64,000 nucleotides of DNA from CALMFG01 sp963674805. GTDB lineage: Bacteria > Bacillota > Clostridia > Christensenellales > CALMFG01. The position numbers were made by a program, and so were the translations under genes. Position 1 is the stretch's first letter, and each line of letters starts with the position of its first letter. The DNA lies in the NCBI GenBank assembly GCA_963674805.2, contig CAXXNY010000021.1:62001-126000 (forward strand), in the 5' to 3' direction. The notes beneath the pieces were generated by a model. That model made no database searches. It was given only the letters and a program-made list of their open reading frames with translations, and had not been told where the DNA came from. Of the stretch, positions 8,804 to 18,092 are shown piece after piece.

Positions 8804-10399
8804 ATGATTAGTGTTTTGATCGCCGATGATGAAATAAGAATCTGTAAACTCATCAAAAAAATTATTGACTGGGAAGCTCTGGGATTTAAAATCATTGATG
8901 AAGTGTACGATGGGATGGCTGCGCTGAAACTCATTGAGAAGAAAAAGCCCAGCCTTGTAATCACAGATATCCGGATGCCGGAACTGGACGGTATCGGACT
9001 GATTAAGTCTGTGCGGGAAAGGGGAATTGAGGCGGAATTCATCATTATCAGCGGTTATAATGACTTTGACTACGCGAAGTCGGCGGTGGCTTATGATGCG
9101 TTTGATTATCTCCTAAAACCAATAGACGAGGATGAACTTCAAAAGACGCTGCTGAACGTTAAAAAGAAGATAGAGAACCAATCCCACATCAAAACAAAGC
9201 TGGAACTCAGCAACATGCAGATGCTCGGGCAGGACATGCTTGCGGTCATCAACCAAACGAAAAAGAATGCGTCTATCGCTTCACTGAATCAAACATACGG
9301 AACTGATTTTAAGGAAGGCAGCTTCAATATTATATTGGCGTTATGCGACACGCCCAGCAGTGAATCCCGGCAGCAGGTCCAGATACAATGCCAGGAAATC
9401 ATCAGCCGGTTTAAGAACAAGCACTCAGAAGGTTTGTTTGAACAGGTATTTATGGAAAGACAGAGCGACAATCGGTTTATGGTTGTGGTTAACACTGACC
9501 CGAACCAGCCTCAGGCTGTTCAGCAGATGGCGGGCCTACTGCAGCAGGCATACCGCGAGAAAAAAGAGAAGCCGTCCGAATTCAGCATGACCTTTTGCAT
9601 CGGCGAGCCGGTAAACGATATCAACGCGCTCCAAAAATCATATCAATCCGCAGTAAATGTGGCAAAGGCGCGCGTGGTTCTGGGCAAGGACCGAATCATT
9701 GACGCAGCACAGATTGCTGATAAAATTGAATCGGCTAAAAACGTGCTGGATGTCCGGGCAGAAAAGCGGATATCGGTGCTGTTTGACGTTTTTGATGTTA
9801 AAGGTTTTGCGCGTGAGATGGAGCGCCAGTTTGAAGCCGCAAATGAACAGAAAAAAAGCAACCTGCTCATTTTCCACCAAATCGGGTATGAACTTGCTGA
9901 CCTTCTGGACAAATCAATTTTCAGAAAAAAAGCGCAGTTGGATAATGATGCAGCGTTTACCAAGGAAGCGATTATCGCAAAAATCAACAACTGTGCGGAG
10001 ATTGCTCAAATACAGGCTGTTATATTAGATACGTTTAATAAATTTATCGAAGCATATTCCGAACTGCGAGATAAAGGCGGGGATAAGATTATACAGGAAA
10101 TCAAGGCCTTTGTTGCGGAGAACTATATGAATGATATTGGTTTGGACGACGTCGCCAAACTGGTATGCTTAAACCCGTCCTATGTGAGCGGTATTTTCCG
10201 GAAAAAGGCGGGGGAGAATTTTAGCGAGTATCTCATTAACCATCGCATTGAAACCGCAAAGGAGATGTTAATAGACGTTAAATATAAGATTGTGGATATC
10301 TCTCAAATGGTAGGATATAATGACAGCAAATACTTCAGCCGGATATTCAAGAAAAAAGTCGGCGTAAACCCGACCGAATACCGAAAACTATATATATAA
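8804..10399 (+). CDS. YesN-type response regulator, REC plus AraC-family DNA-binding domain
   Basis: A 531-residue protein. The N-terminal receiver has the acidic pocket IADDE, phospho-acceptor Asp55 in ITDIRMP, and Lys in LLKPID. The middle (about residues 130-400) is the long linker typical of YesN proteins, and the C-terminus (about 430-530) carries two AraC helix-turn-helix motifs, including SYVSGIFRKKAG and DSKYFSRIFKKK. It should receive phosphate from the kinase encoded next and activate the surrounding sugar genes. The ATG at 8804 has GGTGGGGAG just upstream; the GTG at 8792 lies inside that ribosome site and is rejected. Confidence 0.92.
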   Translation: MISVLIADDEIRICKLIKKIIDWEALGFKIIDEVYDGMAALKLIEKKKPSLVITDIRMPELDGIGLIKSVRERGIEAEFIIISGYNDFDYAKSAVAYDAFDYLLKPIDEDELQKTLLNVKKKIENQSHIKTKLELSNMQMLGQDMLAVINQTKKNASIASLNQTYGTDFKEGSFNIILALCDTPSSESRQQVQIQCQEIISRFKNKHSEGLFEQVFMERQSDNRFMVVVNTDPNQPQAVQQMAGLLQQAYREKKEKPSEFSMTFCIGEPVNDINALQKSYQSAVNVAKARVVLGKDRIIDAAQIADKIESAKNVLDVRAEKRISVLFDVFDVKGFAREMERQFEAANEQKKSNLLIFHQIGYELADLLDKSIFRKKAQLDNDAAFTKEAIIAKINNCAEIAQIQAVILDTFNKFIEAYSELRDKGGDKIIQEIKAFVAENYMNDIGLDDVAKLVCLNPSYVSGIFRKKAGENFSEYLINHRIETAKEMLIDVKYKIVDISQMVGYNDSKYFSRIFKKKVGVNPTEYRKLYI

Positions 10400-10437
10400 T
10401 GAATTTCTGTTGAACCTTTAATTTTAATGGGGTAAGC

Positions 10438-12264
10438 ATGTTTGAGCGGTGGATTACTAATGCCATAGAACGCGCGAGGAAGTTTTTCAGCCAGGCAAAG
10501 ATGTTTAAAATAAGGGCCAATCTTGTCACGACCATCGGCCTGTATTTTGTCTTGGTCTTGGTGACGCAGATTGCCTATGGATTGATCAACCTCAAGTATA
10601 CCAGTATCTCAAACGAACGCAGAAACATCGATACAGTCAAAGAGTATTTAGATCAGGCATCGCTGAATATCGGATTGGACCTTGACCGTTTGGAGCGGAT
10701 GTCCATTATGGTCTATGACGAGTCCTATTTTTATTTTAAACAAAAAGACGAAGCCATCACCATTGAAAGCGCCAATTCAGAACTAAACACCATCGTTGAT
10801 ATCATCTTTAAAATGAATGAGGATATCTCCGGGGTTTCAATCTACCGTCCAAAGGGCGGGATGATTACATATGTTAACCCATATTCCCCATACTTTTATC
10901 TCAGCAACAACCAGTCCCAGTTTGATACGCTGTTGGCGAGCCGGAAAGACGGCGACAGGCTGCTGCGCACAGAGGGCGATAATTTATCACAATCGCTGCT
11001 CAGCATTAAATACTACCAGCCGGATGCAGACCTCGAAGAATATGCGATTATTGCGCTTGAAAAACACTGGGGACAGACCGGTGAGTATTTTGATAAGCTG
11101 GGTTTATTGGATATTGGTTCAATCATCCTGACCAATCAAAGCGGCGATATTATCATGTCGTTCAGAAAGAAGAATTCGTTGGGGGACGACGAAATCATCC
11201 GGAACCGGATGCTGGAAGGGCAGATCACCGAAACAACGGGAACGCTGCAGCTGGACGCTTTGGGCCAGGAAAAGTATGTGTTTTATAACAAGAACACAGG
11301 GCACGGGTGTACGCTCTATTATATAACCAGCAGCGACGTATTCAGCGACCACCCGCAGAATATTTATTATGTTATTCTATCGTCAAGTGTTGTTCTGGTT
11401 CTGCTTAATATCCTGATGGCATATCTGTTTATCAGGCACGTTTACCGTCCGATCACAAACGCGGAAAATGCGCTGCATGCCATTGTCAGCGGTGATACCG
11501 ATTTGAAGCTTCATAATACGCAGACAGGCAATGAGCTTGCACCGATGTATAACGACCTGAATTCACTGACGCTGCGTCTGACGGAATTGATTGAATCGGA
11601 ATACTCGGCCGGCGTCATGAAAAAGCAGGCGGAAATTGATGCGCTCCAGTCACAGATTAACCCGCACTTCCTATATAATACACTGGAATCCATTCGCGGC
11701 GAGGCGATTGACGAAGGCGTCGTTAATATCGCAAAAATGGTAAAGGCGCTTGCGGATATCTTCCGGTATTCGATCACGAATAAAAATGAAATGGTGACGC
11801 TGGAAGAAGAGATTAAAAACATCGACAACTATCTCAAAATCCAGCAATACCGGTTTAACAATAAATTCGTCGTGGTAAAAGAAATTGAGGAAGAGGCAAA
11901 GAAATGCCTGATCCCGAAGCTGATTATACAGCCGTTGGTGGAAAACGCCATTATTCACGGGCTGGAGTTAAAACCCAGCAAGGGCACGATCAGGATTGCC
12001 GCCAGATTGATAACGGACAGCCTCGTAATCAATATTGAAGATGACGGGCTTGGTATTGATAAAGAAATGCTGGACAGGATCAATCACCGGCTGGCCACGG
12101 GTACTGACATGTACGAAGGCGAGCCGCTGACGGTCGGGCTCGGCATGGTCAATATTAACGAACGAGTCAAATTGATCTTCAACGCAGAATACGGACTTAA
12201 ACTCTACAGCATGAGGGGAATCGGCACCAACGCTGAACTGACCATCCCCAAAATCATAAAATAG
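10438..12264 (+). CDS. YesM-type sensor histidine kinase
   Basis: A 608-residue membrane kinase. One transmembrane segment near residues 28-48 and a second near 305-330 enclose an extracytoplasmic sensor of about 250 residues. A HAMP region (VYRPITNAENALHAIVSG) follows, then the LytS/YesM-type kinase domain with the phospho-histidine in INPHFLYNTLESIRGEA (His about 412) and the ATP-binding N box PLVENAIIHG and G box DDGLGID. It phosphorylates the regulator encoded just upstream. The binding lipoprotein encoded immediately downstream is a plausible ligand-sensing partner, as in XylFII-LytS systems. GGGG precedes the ATG at 10438. Confidence 0.92.
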   Translation: MFERWITNAIERARKFFSQAKMFKIRANLVTTIGLYFVLVLVTQIAYGLINLKYTSISNERRNIDTVKEYLDQASLNIGLDLDRLERMSIMVYDESYFYFKQKDEAITIESANSELNTIVDIIFKMNEDISGVSIYRPKGGMITYVNPYSPYFYLSNNQSQFDTLLASRKDGDRLLRTEGDNLSQSLLSIKYYQPDADLEEYAIIALEKHWGQTGEYFDKLGLLDIGSIILTNQSGDIIMSFRKKNSLGDDEIIRNRMLEGQITETTGTLQLDALGQEKYVFYNKNTGHGCTLYYITSSDVFSDHPQNIYYVILSSSVVLVLLNILMAYLFIRHVYRPITNAENALHAIVSGDTDLKLHNTQTGNELAPMYNDLNSLTLRLTELIESEYSAGVMKKQAEIDALQSQINPHFLYNTLESIRGEAIDEGVVNIAKMVKALADIFRYSITNKNEMVTLEEEIKNIDNYLKIQQYRFNNKFVVVKEIEEEAKKCLIPKLIIQPLVENAIIHGLELKPSKGTIRIAARLITDSLVINIEDDGLGIDKEMLDRINHRLATGTDMYEGEPLTVGLGMVNINERVKLIFNAEYGLKLYSMRGIGTNAELTIPKIIK

Positions 12265-12374
12265 TGCAACAAATATGAACTTACCCTTATTGATAATAAA
12301 GAAAAATGGCAGTAGGCTGATATTATCATAATATTAGTATCGGCAGAACTCTTTAAAAAGGCAAAGAGGTGCTT

Positions 12375-13400
12375 ATGAAAAAAGCTATAGTTATGATGCT
12401 TGTTTTGGTGACGGCGGTTGTTTGTGTTGCCTGCGGTTCAATTTATGATGCGCCGGATGCGACGTATGCACCAACCGAGACCGTCAGCCAGGAAAGCGCC
12501 GAACAGGCCAACGAAGACAACGGGGAGGTTTATTACACAATAGGGATGCATATCATTCTGCCTTATTGGCAGGACCACCGTATCGGGCTTGAAGCGGCAG
12601 GCAGAGAACTGGATGTAGACGTCGTGTTTACCGGAGAAAACGGATCGGACGCGATGCGCCAGGTGGATATCTTTGAACAGGTCGTGAAAGAAAATCCGGC
12701 AGGCATACTGGTGTGCCCGATTGATCCGGAAGCCATGGTGGAGCCAATCAATGATGCGATTGAAAAAGGCATTCCGGTGGTATGTATTGACACGGATGCC
12801 CCAAAAAGCAACCGGCTGACGTATCTTGGGACGGATAATTACCATTCCGGATATGTTGCGGCGCAGATCATCGCCGAAAGCATCGGCGAAAAAGGCGACG
12901 TGGGGATACTGACCATCCCCGGCATATACAGCCTTGATGAACGCAAGCGCGGATTCACTGAATGTATGGCGGAATATTATCCGGATATTCACGTTGTGGC
13001 GGTCATGAATGACGAGGCAGATCCCGGGATTGCGGCAAATGTAGCGAATCAGATGCTTAAGGACAATCCCCAAATTGTCGGTATATTCGGAACTGATGCG
13101 GCAAGCGGTGTAGGTGCGGCTATCGCACTCAGCGAGAGTAATAAATTCGGTGAGGTGAAGGTTGTCGCGTTTGATAAGGATTCTGCAGTGCTTGATCTGG
13201 TGCAGGAAGGAAAAGTCGAGGCAACGCTTGTCCAGCGCACTTTTACGATGAGTTATTATGGATTAAAGATGCTGTATGATTACAACCATAACCGGGTTGA
13301 GATATTGGGTAGCGACTCGGATGTTAATCCGCTGCCGGATATCGTGGATACCGGGATTATCGTGGTCACACAGGATAACGTAGCGGATTTTCAGGAATAA
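12375..13400 (+). CDS. Second sugar-type binding lipoprotein, probable sensory partner of the kinase
   Basis: A 341-residue Peripla_BP_4 protein with an N-terminal signal and lipobox ending VCVAC. The ligand-binding fold starts near YTIGMHIILPYWQ and includes family motifs YLGTDNYHSGYVAA and GIFGTDAASGVGAA. It resembles ribose/galactose-type binding proteins and differs from the transporter-linked protein at 5550. Position directly after the YesM kinase and away from the permeases suggests that it presents ligand to the kinase rather than, or as well as, to the transporter. The ATG at 12375 is served by AGAGG at 12365-12369; the GTG at 12369 overlaps that site. Confidence 0.85.
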   Translation: MKKAIVMMLVLVTAVVCVACGSIYDAPDATYAPTETVSQESAEQANEDNGEVYYTIGMHIILPYWQDHRIGLEAAGRELDVDVVFTGENGSDAMRQVDIFEQVVKENPAGILVCPIDPEAMVEPINDAIEKGIPVVCIDTDAPKSNRLTYLGTDNYHSGYVAAQIIAESIGEKGDVGILTIPGIYSLDERKRGFTECMAEYYPDIHVVAVMNDEADPGIAANVANQMLKDNPQIVGIFGTDAASGVGAAIALSESNKFGEVKVVAFDKDSAVLDLVQEGKVEATLVQRTFTMSYYGLKMLYDYNHNRVEILGSDSDVNPLPDIVDTGIIVVTQDNVADFQE

Positions 13401-13418
13401 GTTTTTGAGGTGAACATA

Positions 13419-14474
13419 GTGAGGCTGTTTGGAGAAGAAATAGCAAAAGACGAACTGTTGAAACATGTCAGCAGCATGAAGCAGATTGTGGACGCAAAAC
13501 TTGTGACTTTTGAAGAAGGCAGGGCAAAAGGACTGCGTGCCGTGCAGGTGAATGCGGGCGACGGCTTGATGTTCACCGTGCTTTTAGACCGGGGGATGGA
13601 CATTGGAGATGCATCATATAAGGGCGTTCCGATTGCCTGGAGCTCAAAGGTCGGGATGGCGAATCCCGAGTATTTTGAGAACCAGGGGCACCAGTGGCTG
13701 CGAAATTTTTACGGCGGGCTGCTCACGACCTGCGGTTTAATTCAGGTGGGAGAACCCTGCGAGGACAACGGCGTCTTTCACGGACTGCACGGCCGGATAT
13801 CCCATACACCATGTGAGCGGTTTTGGATTGACGAATATTGGGAAGGCGATGACTATATCGTCAAAGTCACGGGGAGAATGCGTGAAGCGATTATATACGG
13901 CGAAAACATCGTTATGACGCGCGAAATAAAGTGCGTGCTCGGCCAGCCCAAAATATTGATTACCGATACCGTTGAAAACGAAGGGTATTTGGAATCGCCG
14001 TTTATGATTATGTACCATGTCAACGAGCCTTACCCGATTGCGAGCGAAAAATCAAAGGTGTACTCATCTGCGGATTCAGTGGACAACTTGGTAACCTGTG
14101 ATCAACCTGGAGCAAAGGACTTTTCATCGGTTACCCCGCCGCTGCATGACTATAAATATGAAACATTTGCACATAATATGCCGATGGACCGAAACCGTGT
14201 TTATATGGCGGTCATTAATAATGACAAACAACTGGGTGTATATTTGGGATACAATGCCAATGTGCTGCCAATCGGGAACCAGTGGAAGATGCTGGCCGAA
14301 CAGGAGTATGTAGTGGCAATGGAGCCTGCAAATACGTATCCGGTCGGCATTAAGGAAGCGCGTGAAAAAGGGTTTTTAAAGACCATTAAGCCAAAAGAAA
14401 AACAGGTGATTGAGCTGGAGATCGGTGTCTTGGATGGGAAAGAGCAAATCACAATGTTTAAAGGGCTGTTATAA
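13419..14474 (+). CDS. DUF4432 / aldose-1-epimerase-like protein
   Basis: About 351 residues of beta-rich sequence of the galactose-mutarotase-like supersandwich type. Recognisable stretches are LLDRGMDIGDASYKG, YGGLLTTCGL, HGLHGRISHTP and MIMYHVNEPYP; conserved His and Glu residues fall in the region where mutarotases hold their acid and base. The family is usually found in carbohydrate operons and is annotated DUF4432 or aldose epimerase; a role in interconverting forms of the imported sugar is inferred. GTG at 13419 has GAGGTGA at 13407-13413, so it is preferred over the GTG at 13410. Last gene before an intrinsic terminator. Confidence 0.82.
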   Translation: MRLFGEEIAKDELLKHVSSMKQIVDAKLVTFEEGRAKGLRAVQVNAGDGLMFTVLLDRGMDIGDASYKGVPIAWSSKVGMANPEYFENQGHQWLRNFYGGLLTTCGLIQVGEPCEDNGVFHGLHGRISHTPCERFWIDEYWEGDDYIVKVTGRMREAIIYGENIVMTREIKCVLGQPKILITDTVENEGYLESPFMIMYHVNEPYPIASEKSKVYSSADSVDNLVTCDQPGAKDFSSVTPPLHDYKYETFAHNMPMDRNRVYMAVINNDKQLGVYLGYNANVLPIGNQWKMLAEQEYVVAMEPANTYPVGIKEAREKGFLKTIKPKEKQVIELEIGVLDGKEQITMFKGLL

Positions 14475-14604
14475 TGTTTATTAATCTTTTGTAAACAGAT
14501 ACCATAGACGCATGGCTTCGCGAAGGGCATCCTGCGCCAGCTAAAACACTGAAGATAAAAGAAAGGGTGCGCACTGAACAGACGATCATCTTTTCTCCTT
14601 TACC

Positions 14605-14637
14605 AAAAAGACCTGTTAACCTGCAGGCCTTTTTATT
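14605..14637 (+). terminator. Intrinsic terminator of the sugar operon
   Basis: AAAAAG plus CCTG pairs with CAGG plus CTTTTT around one A-C mismatch and an 8-nt loop, followed by further T residues. The 14475-14846 interval otherwise holds only a TGG-extended TATAAT at 14720-14725 that could start transcription of the next gene. Confidence 0.65.
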
Positions 14638-14846
14638 TATCCGAACACGGGGCTGAGTAAAGGCGGCATTTGTAGTTTAGGCGGAGCAAAATTAGATGGT
14701 AAACCAGTCGACCGGATGGTATAATGGAAACTCATTATCAGCATAATAAAACAGTGAAACATACATATAATTATCCGCGTAAAACGCGCTGGTTCATCCG
14801 CATCAAATAAAAATATCATTAATCAAAGAAAGCAGGGGAGAAAATA

Positions 14847-16109
14847 ATGAAGAAGGTTTCTCAGGATCAGTTTAAACGGTTTGATATGAGCAAAAAGCCA
14901 AAGCGCCAGTCACTCCGGTTTCTGATCAGGCTGCTTTCTTATTTTGATGTGAAAAAGCATCAGAGCGTTGTGACCAGGATCAATATGGAGGGCATTAAAC
15001 CGCCGTATTTGCTGCTGGTGAACCATAATGCTTTCTTGGATTTCAAAGTGGTGGCGGAAGCGACAAAGCCTCACCGCACCAACAGCGTCGTGGCGATAGA
15101 CGGGTTTCTGATCAGCGAGTGGCTGCTCCGCGCCGTCGGGTGCATCTGCACGCGAAAGTTCACGCAGGATATGACGCTGGTCCGGCATCTTTGTACTGTC
15201 GTTGACAATGGTGATATCGCAATCGTTTATCCGGAAGCACGATACAGCCTTTGCGGAACGAACGCATTACTGCCGGAATCAATTGGTAAATTAGCGAAGC
15301 TGTTAAAGGTGCCGCTGGTGGTCATCATCAACCACGGGCACCATATCAACTCTCCGTTCTGGAATCTGACCGAGAGAGGTACGCGTGTTGCCTCCACCAT
15401 GAAGTGCCTGTTTACGGGGGAAGAGCTGGGGCAACAGAATGCCGATACAATTAACCAGGCGATCCAGCGTGAATTCACTTATGATGATTATCAATGGCAA
15501 TGGGACAACCAGGTTCGGGTGACCTATCCGAAGCGTGCGGAAGGGCTGCATAAGGTGTTGTATCAGTGCCCGATGTGCCGGACGGAATACCGGATGACAT
15601 CTCAGGATGATAAGCTGAAATGCACACACTGCGGCAAGATGTGGACGATGAGCGAATACGGCCGTTTATCCGGTGATGATGGTGTTACGGAATTTGCGCA
15701 CATCCCAGACTGGTATGAATGGGAGCGGGAGAATGTGAAGCAGGAAGTGCTGGACGGGACTTATTCTTTGAGTTGTGATGTCAGGGTGGACAGCCTGCCC
15801 AACGCAAAGGGCTACATTGACCTTGGCAAGGCGAAACTGACGCATAACATGCAGGGATTTATGGTGTCGGGTAATTATAACGATGCGCCCTATACCATTG
15901 AAAAAACCGTGCCATCCATGTACTCATGCCATATCGAATATAATTACCTGGGCAAACACGGTGACTGTATTGACCTTAATACCCTAAAAGACACCTTTTA
16001 TATCTATCCGGAAGGGCAGGATTTCAGCGTGACGAAAATTGCGCTGGCGACCGAGGAGCTATTTAAAAATAAAACCGGCAGCAAAGGGATTATTGTGGGG
16101 AAAGCGTAA
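14847..16109 (+). CDS. PlsC-type acyltransferase with a C-terminal zinc ribbon and extra domain
   Basis: A 420-residue protein. Residues about 30-200 form a lysophosphatidate-acyltransferase domain with the catalytic HX4D motif in NHNAFLDF (about residue 60) and a YPEARYSL block in place of the usual FPEGTRS. Residues about 241-261 hold two Cys pairs (CPMC and CTHC) forming a zinc ribbon, and a further soluble region of about 140 residues follows. Acyl transfer to a phospholipid precursor at the membrane is the family role; the ribbon is not part of classic PlsC and may bind a partner or nucleic acid. It stands alone, with GGGGAG before its ATG. Confidence 0.82.
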   Translation: MKKVSQDQFKRFDMSKKPKRQSLRFLIRLLSYFDVKKHQSVVTRINMEGIKPPYLLLVNHNAFLDFKVVAEATKPHRTNSVVAIDGFLISEWLLRAVGCICTRKFTQDMTLVRHLCTVVDNGDIAIVYPEARYSLCGTNALLPESIGKLAKLLKVPLVVIINHGHHINSPFWNLTERGTRVASTMKCLFTGEELGQQNADTINQAIQREFTYDDYQWQWDNQVRVTYPKRAEGLHKVLYQCPMCRTEYRMTSQDDKLKCTHCGKMWTMSEYGRLSGDDGVTEFAHIPDWYEWERENVKQEVLDGTYSLSCDVRVDSLPNAKGYIDLGKAKLTHNMQGFMVSGNYNDAPYTIEKTVPSMYSCHIEYNYLGKHGDCIDLNTLKDTFYIYPEGQDFSVTKIALATEELFKNKTGSKGIIVGKA

Positions 16110-16634
16110 TCGTGTGCTGATGCGCCGCTCAGCGGTTTGCCAAAAAAGGCCTTATCAGCAAAAGAATTCACATTTAAAATAAATAAACACTTGCGGTGAG
16201 CACCGAGCAATAGTAAAATATACATTATAGTATTTATTACTATTCAAATTAGGCGGTGAATATAATTGCAAGTCACCTTTATACGCACAGGGTAACCAAT
16301 ATGCAGCGTCGCAGGATATGCCCGTCAAAGCCATCTAACCGGATTGTATCACATTGTTTTAGACTCCGTTTTTTTTTGAGAAAGAATATGCGCTAAGCAG
16401 ACTATGCGGTAACGACTGAATAGAGGGCGTTAGCTGTTTTAAAATGGGTGCGTATACGGATATTTATTTGGGAAACCGGCTGACGGAGATTTAAAAAGAG
16501 TGGAACGAGGATTCGATTCTGAACCTCTCAAATATATTAAATAATAGAACTGCTGAGGACAAACCAGGAAAAGGCATTTGAAAACCGAATCGAACGCTTA
16601 ACGGCATACGCTGATAGTTGTTATACAAAAGTAA
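16110..16634. other. Long intergenic stretch without a supportable gene
   Basis: No reading frame of useful length and ribosome site exists here in either direction. Translation of the forward frames gives short stop-broken pieces, such as AYTDIYLGNRLTEI near 16450, that could be decayed coding sequence, but no family is recognisable. Confidence 0.4.
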
Positions 16635-16678
16635 GCGGACGCATTGCGGGCAGTGACGCAATCTTATGCCGGATCCGC
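16635..16678 (+). other. Predicted two-tier RNA stem-loop upstream of the BMP lipoprotein gene
   Basis: GCGGA (16635-16639) pairs with TCCGC (16674-16678), enclosing ATTGCG (16643-16648) paired with CGCAAT (16657-16662) over an 8-nt loop. It lies about 70 nt before the BMP lipoprotein start. It may be a leader structure; it does not match a riboswitch class that I recognise. Confidence 0.35.
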
Positions 16679-16746
16679 CGGATTTGGATGATTCGCAAAA
16701 GCAGCTCTGATTATAATTAGAACTAATAAATTATGGAGGAAAATGT

Positions 16747-18018
16747 ATGAAAAAATTGATTACGTTGTTGCTGGTACTCAGCATGGTTATCGGCCTTGCT
16801 GCATGCGGCACACCGGCGGCAGAACCCGCAGAAGCATCTTCTGAAGCTGCAGACGCTCCTGAAGAAGCGGTTGTAGAAGAAGAAGCAGTGAAAATTGGTG
16901 TTATCCTGATCGGCGATGAAAACGTTGGTTATGACAGCGCGCACATCGACGGCATTAAAGCCGCTGCTGCTGCAACAGGTATTGCCGATGACCAGATTAT
17001 CTGGAAGTATAACATCGAAGAAGATGAAAACGCTTATGATACGGCGATCGACCTGGTTGAACAAGGTTGTTCTTACATCTTCTCAGACAGCTATGGCCAT
17101 CAAAGCTATATGCAACAGGCTGCAAGCGAAAATCCTGACGTGACTTTCGTTTCTATGACTGGTGACATGGCTGCAGTTTCTGGTCTTGCTAATTTCAAAA
17201 ATGCATTTAACCACACCTATCAGTCCAGATACGTTTCTGGTGTTGTGGCTGGTATGAAACTGGCTGAGCTCGTTGCTGACGGCAAAGTGCCTGCTTCAAG
17301 CATCGACGCTGACGGCAACATCAAAATTGGTTATGTTGGCGCATATCCGTACGACGAAGTGGTTTCCGGCTATACCGGTTTCTACCTTGGCGTAAAATCA
17401 ATCGTTGATAATGTCGCGATGTTAGTGACCTATACCAACTCTTGGTATGATCCGACTGCTGAAGCTGAAGCTGCAAACGCGCTGATTTCTCAGGGCTGCA
17501 TCATCACAAGCCAGCACGCTGATTCAACCGGAGCACCGTCTGCCTGCGAAGCAGCGCTTGAATCCGGAACTGAAATCTACTGCGTTGGTTACAATGTCAG
17601 CATGCTGTCAGTTGCACCGAAAGCTGCTCTGACAAGCGCACAGAATGACTGGAGTGTTTACTACACCTATGCATTTAACTGCGTCTTAAGCGGCGAAGAA
17701 ATCATGACCGACTGGGCAGCAGGATATGAAGCGGGTGCGGTTATGATCTCCGAACTCGGCGAAAGCTGCGCAGCTGGCACAGCTGAAAAAGTTGCTGAAG
17801 TTGAAGCTGCTCTGAAGGACGGCTCACTTAAAGTGTTCGATACCGCGAACTTCACAGTCGGCGGCGAAACCATCACCTCGACACCGGTATTTGATACGGA
17901 CGGCGACTGGGTAAAAGATTCCGGCGAAGCTATCGTTGACGGCGTATTTGAAGAATCCGTACAACGCAGCGCACCTTACTTCGGACTGCGCATCGACGGT
18001 ATTACCGAATTAAACTAA
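16747..18018 (+). CDS. BMP-family nucleoside-binding lipoprotein
   Basis: A 423-residue extracellular lipoprotein with lipobox GLAAC near residue 20 and an acidic, Ala-rich linker (about residues 22-48). The BMP/Med fold follows, starting at VKIGVILIGDENVGYD, with the family stretch IFSDSYGHQSYMQQAA and KIGYVGAYPYDEVVSGY. BMP proteins bind purine or related nucleosides and feed an RbsC-type ABC importer. The next three genes encode that importer. GGAGG precedes the ATG. A hairpin right after the stop probably raises the level of this protein over the membrane components. Confidence 0.9.
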   Translation: MKKLITLLLVLSMVIGLAACGTPAAEPAEASSEAADAPEEAVVEEEAVKIGVILIGDENVGYDSAHIDGIKAAAAATGIADDQIIWKYNIEEDENAYDTAIDLVEQGCSYIFSDSYGHQSYMQQAASENPDVTFVSMTGDMAAVSGLANFKNAFNHTYQSRYVSGVVAGMKLAELVADGKVPASSIDADGNIKIGYVGAYPYDEVVSGYTGFYLGVKSIVDNVAMLVTYTNSWYDPTAEAEAANALISQGCIITSQHADSTGAPSACEAALESGTEIYCVGYNVSMLSVAPKAALTSAQNDWSVYYTYAFNCVLSGEEIMTDWAAGYEAGAVMISELGESCAAGTAEKVAEVEAALKDGSLKVFDTANFTVGGETITSTPVFDTDGDWVKDSGEAIVDGVFEESVQRSAPYFGLRIDGITELN

Positions 18019-18041
18019 TCATTTAGTAAAAAGAATTACGG

Positions 18042-18067
18042 GAAAGCCGCCCATTTGAGCGGCTTTC
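18042..18067 (+). terminator. Attenuator-type hairpin between binding protein and ATPase genes
   Basis: GAAAGCCGC (18042-18050) pairs perfectly with GCGGCTTTC (18059-18067) over an 8-nt loop, followed by a short TCTCT. Partial termination here would give more binding protein than transporter. Confidence 0.65.
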
Positions 18068-18092
18068 TCTGATTAAAAAAGGAGGACCTGTA

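Noticed and set aside
12438..13073. A 211-codon minus-strand frame within the second binding lipoprotein gene
   Set aside because: His/Arg-rich translation without family features, opposite a well-supported lipoprotein.
16260..16560. Remnant of a coding gene such as a transposase
   Set aside because: Stop-broken fragments gave no recognisable family motif in any frame, so only an unassigned intergenic region is reported.
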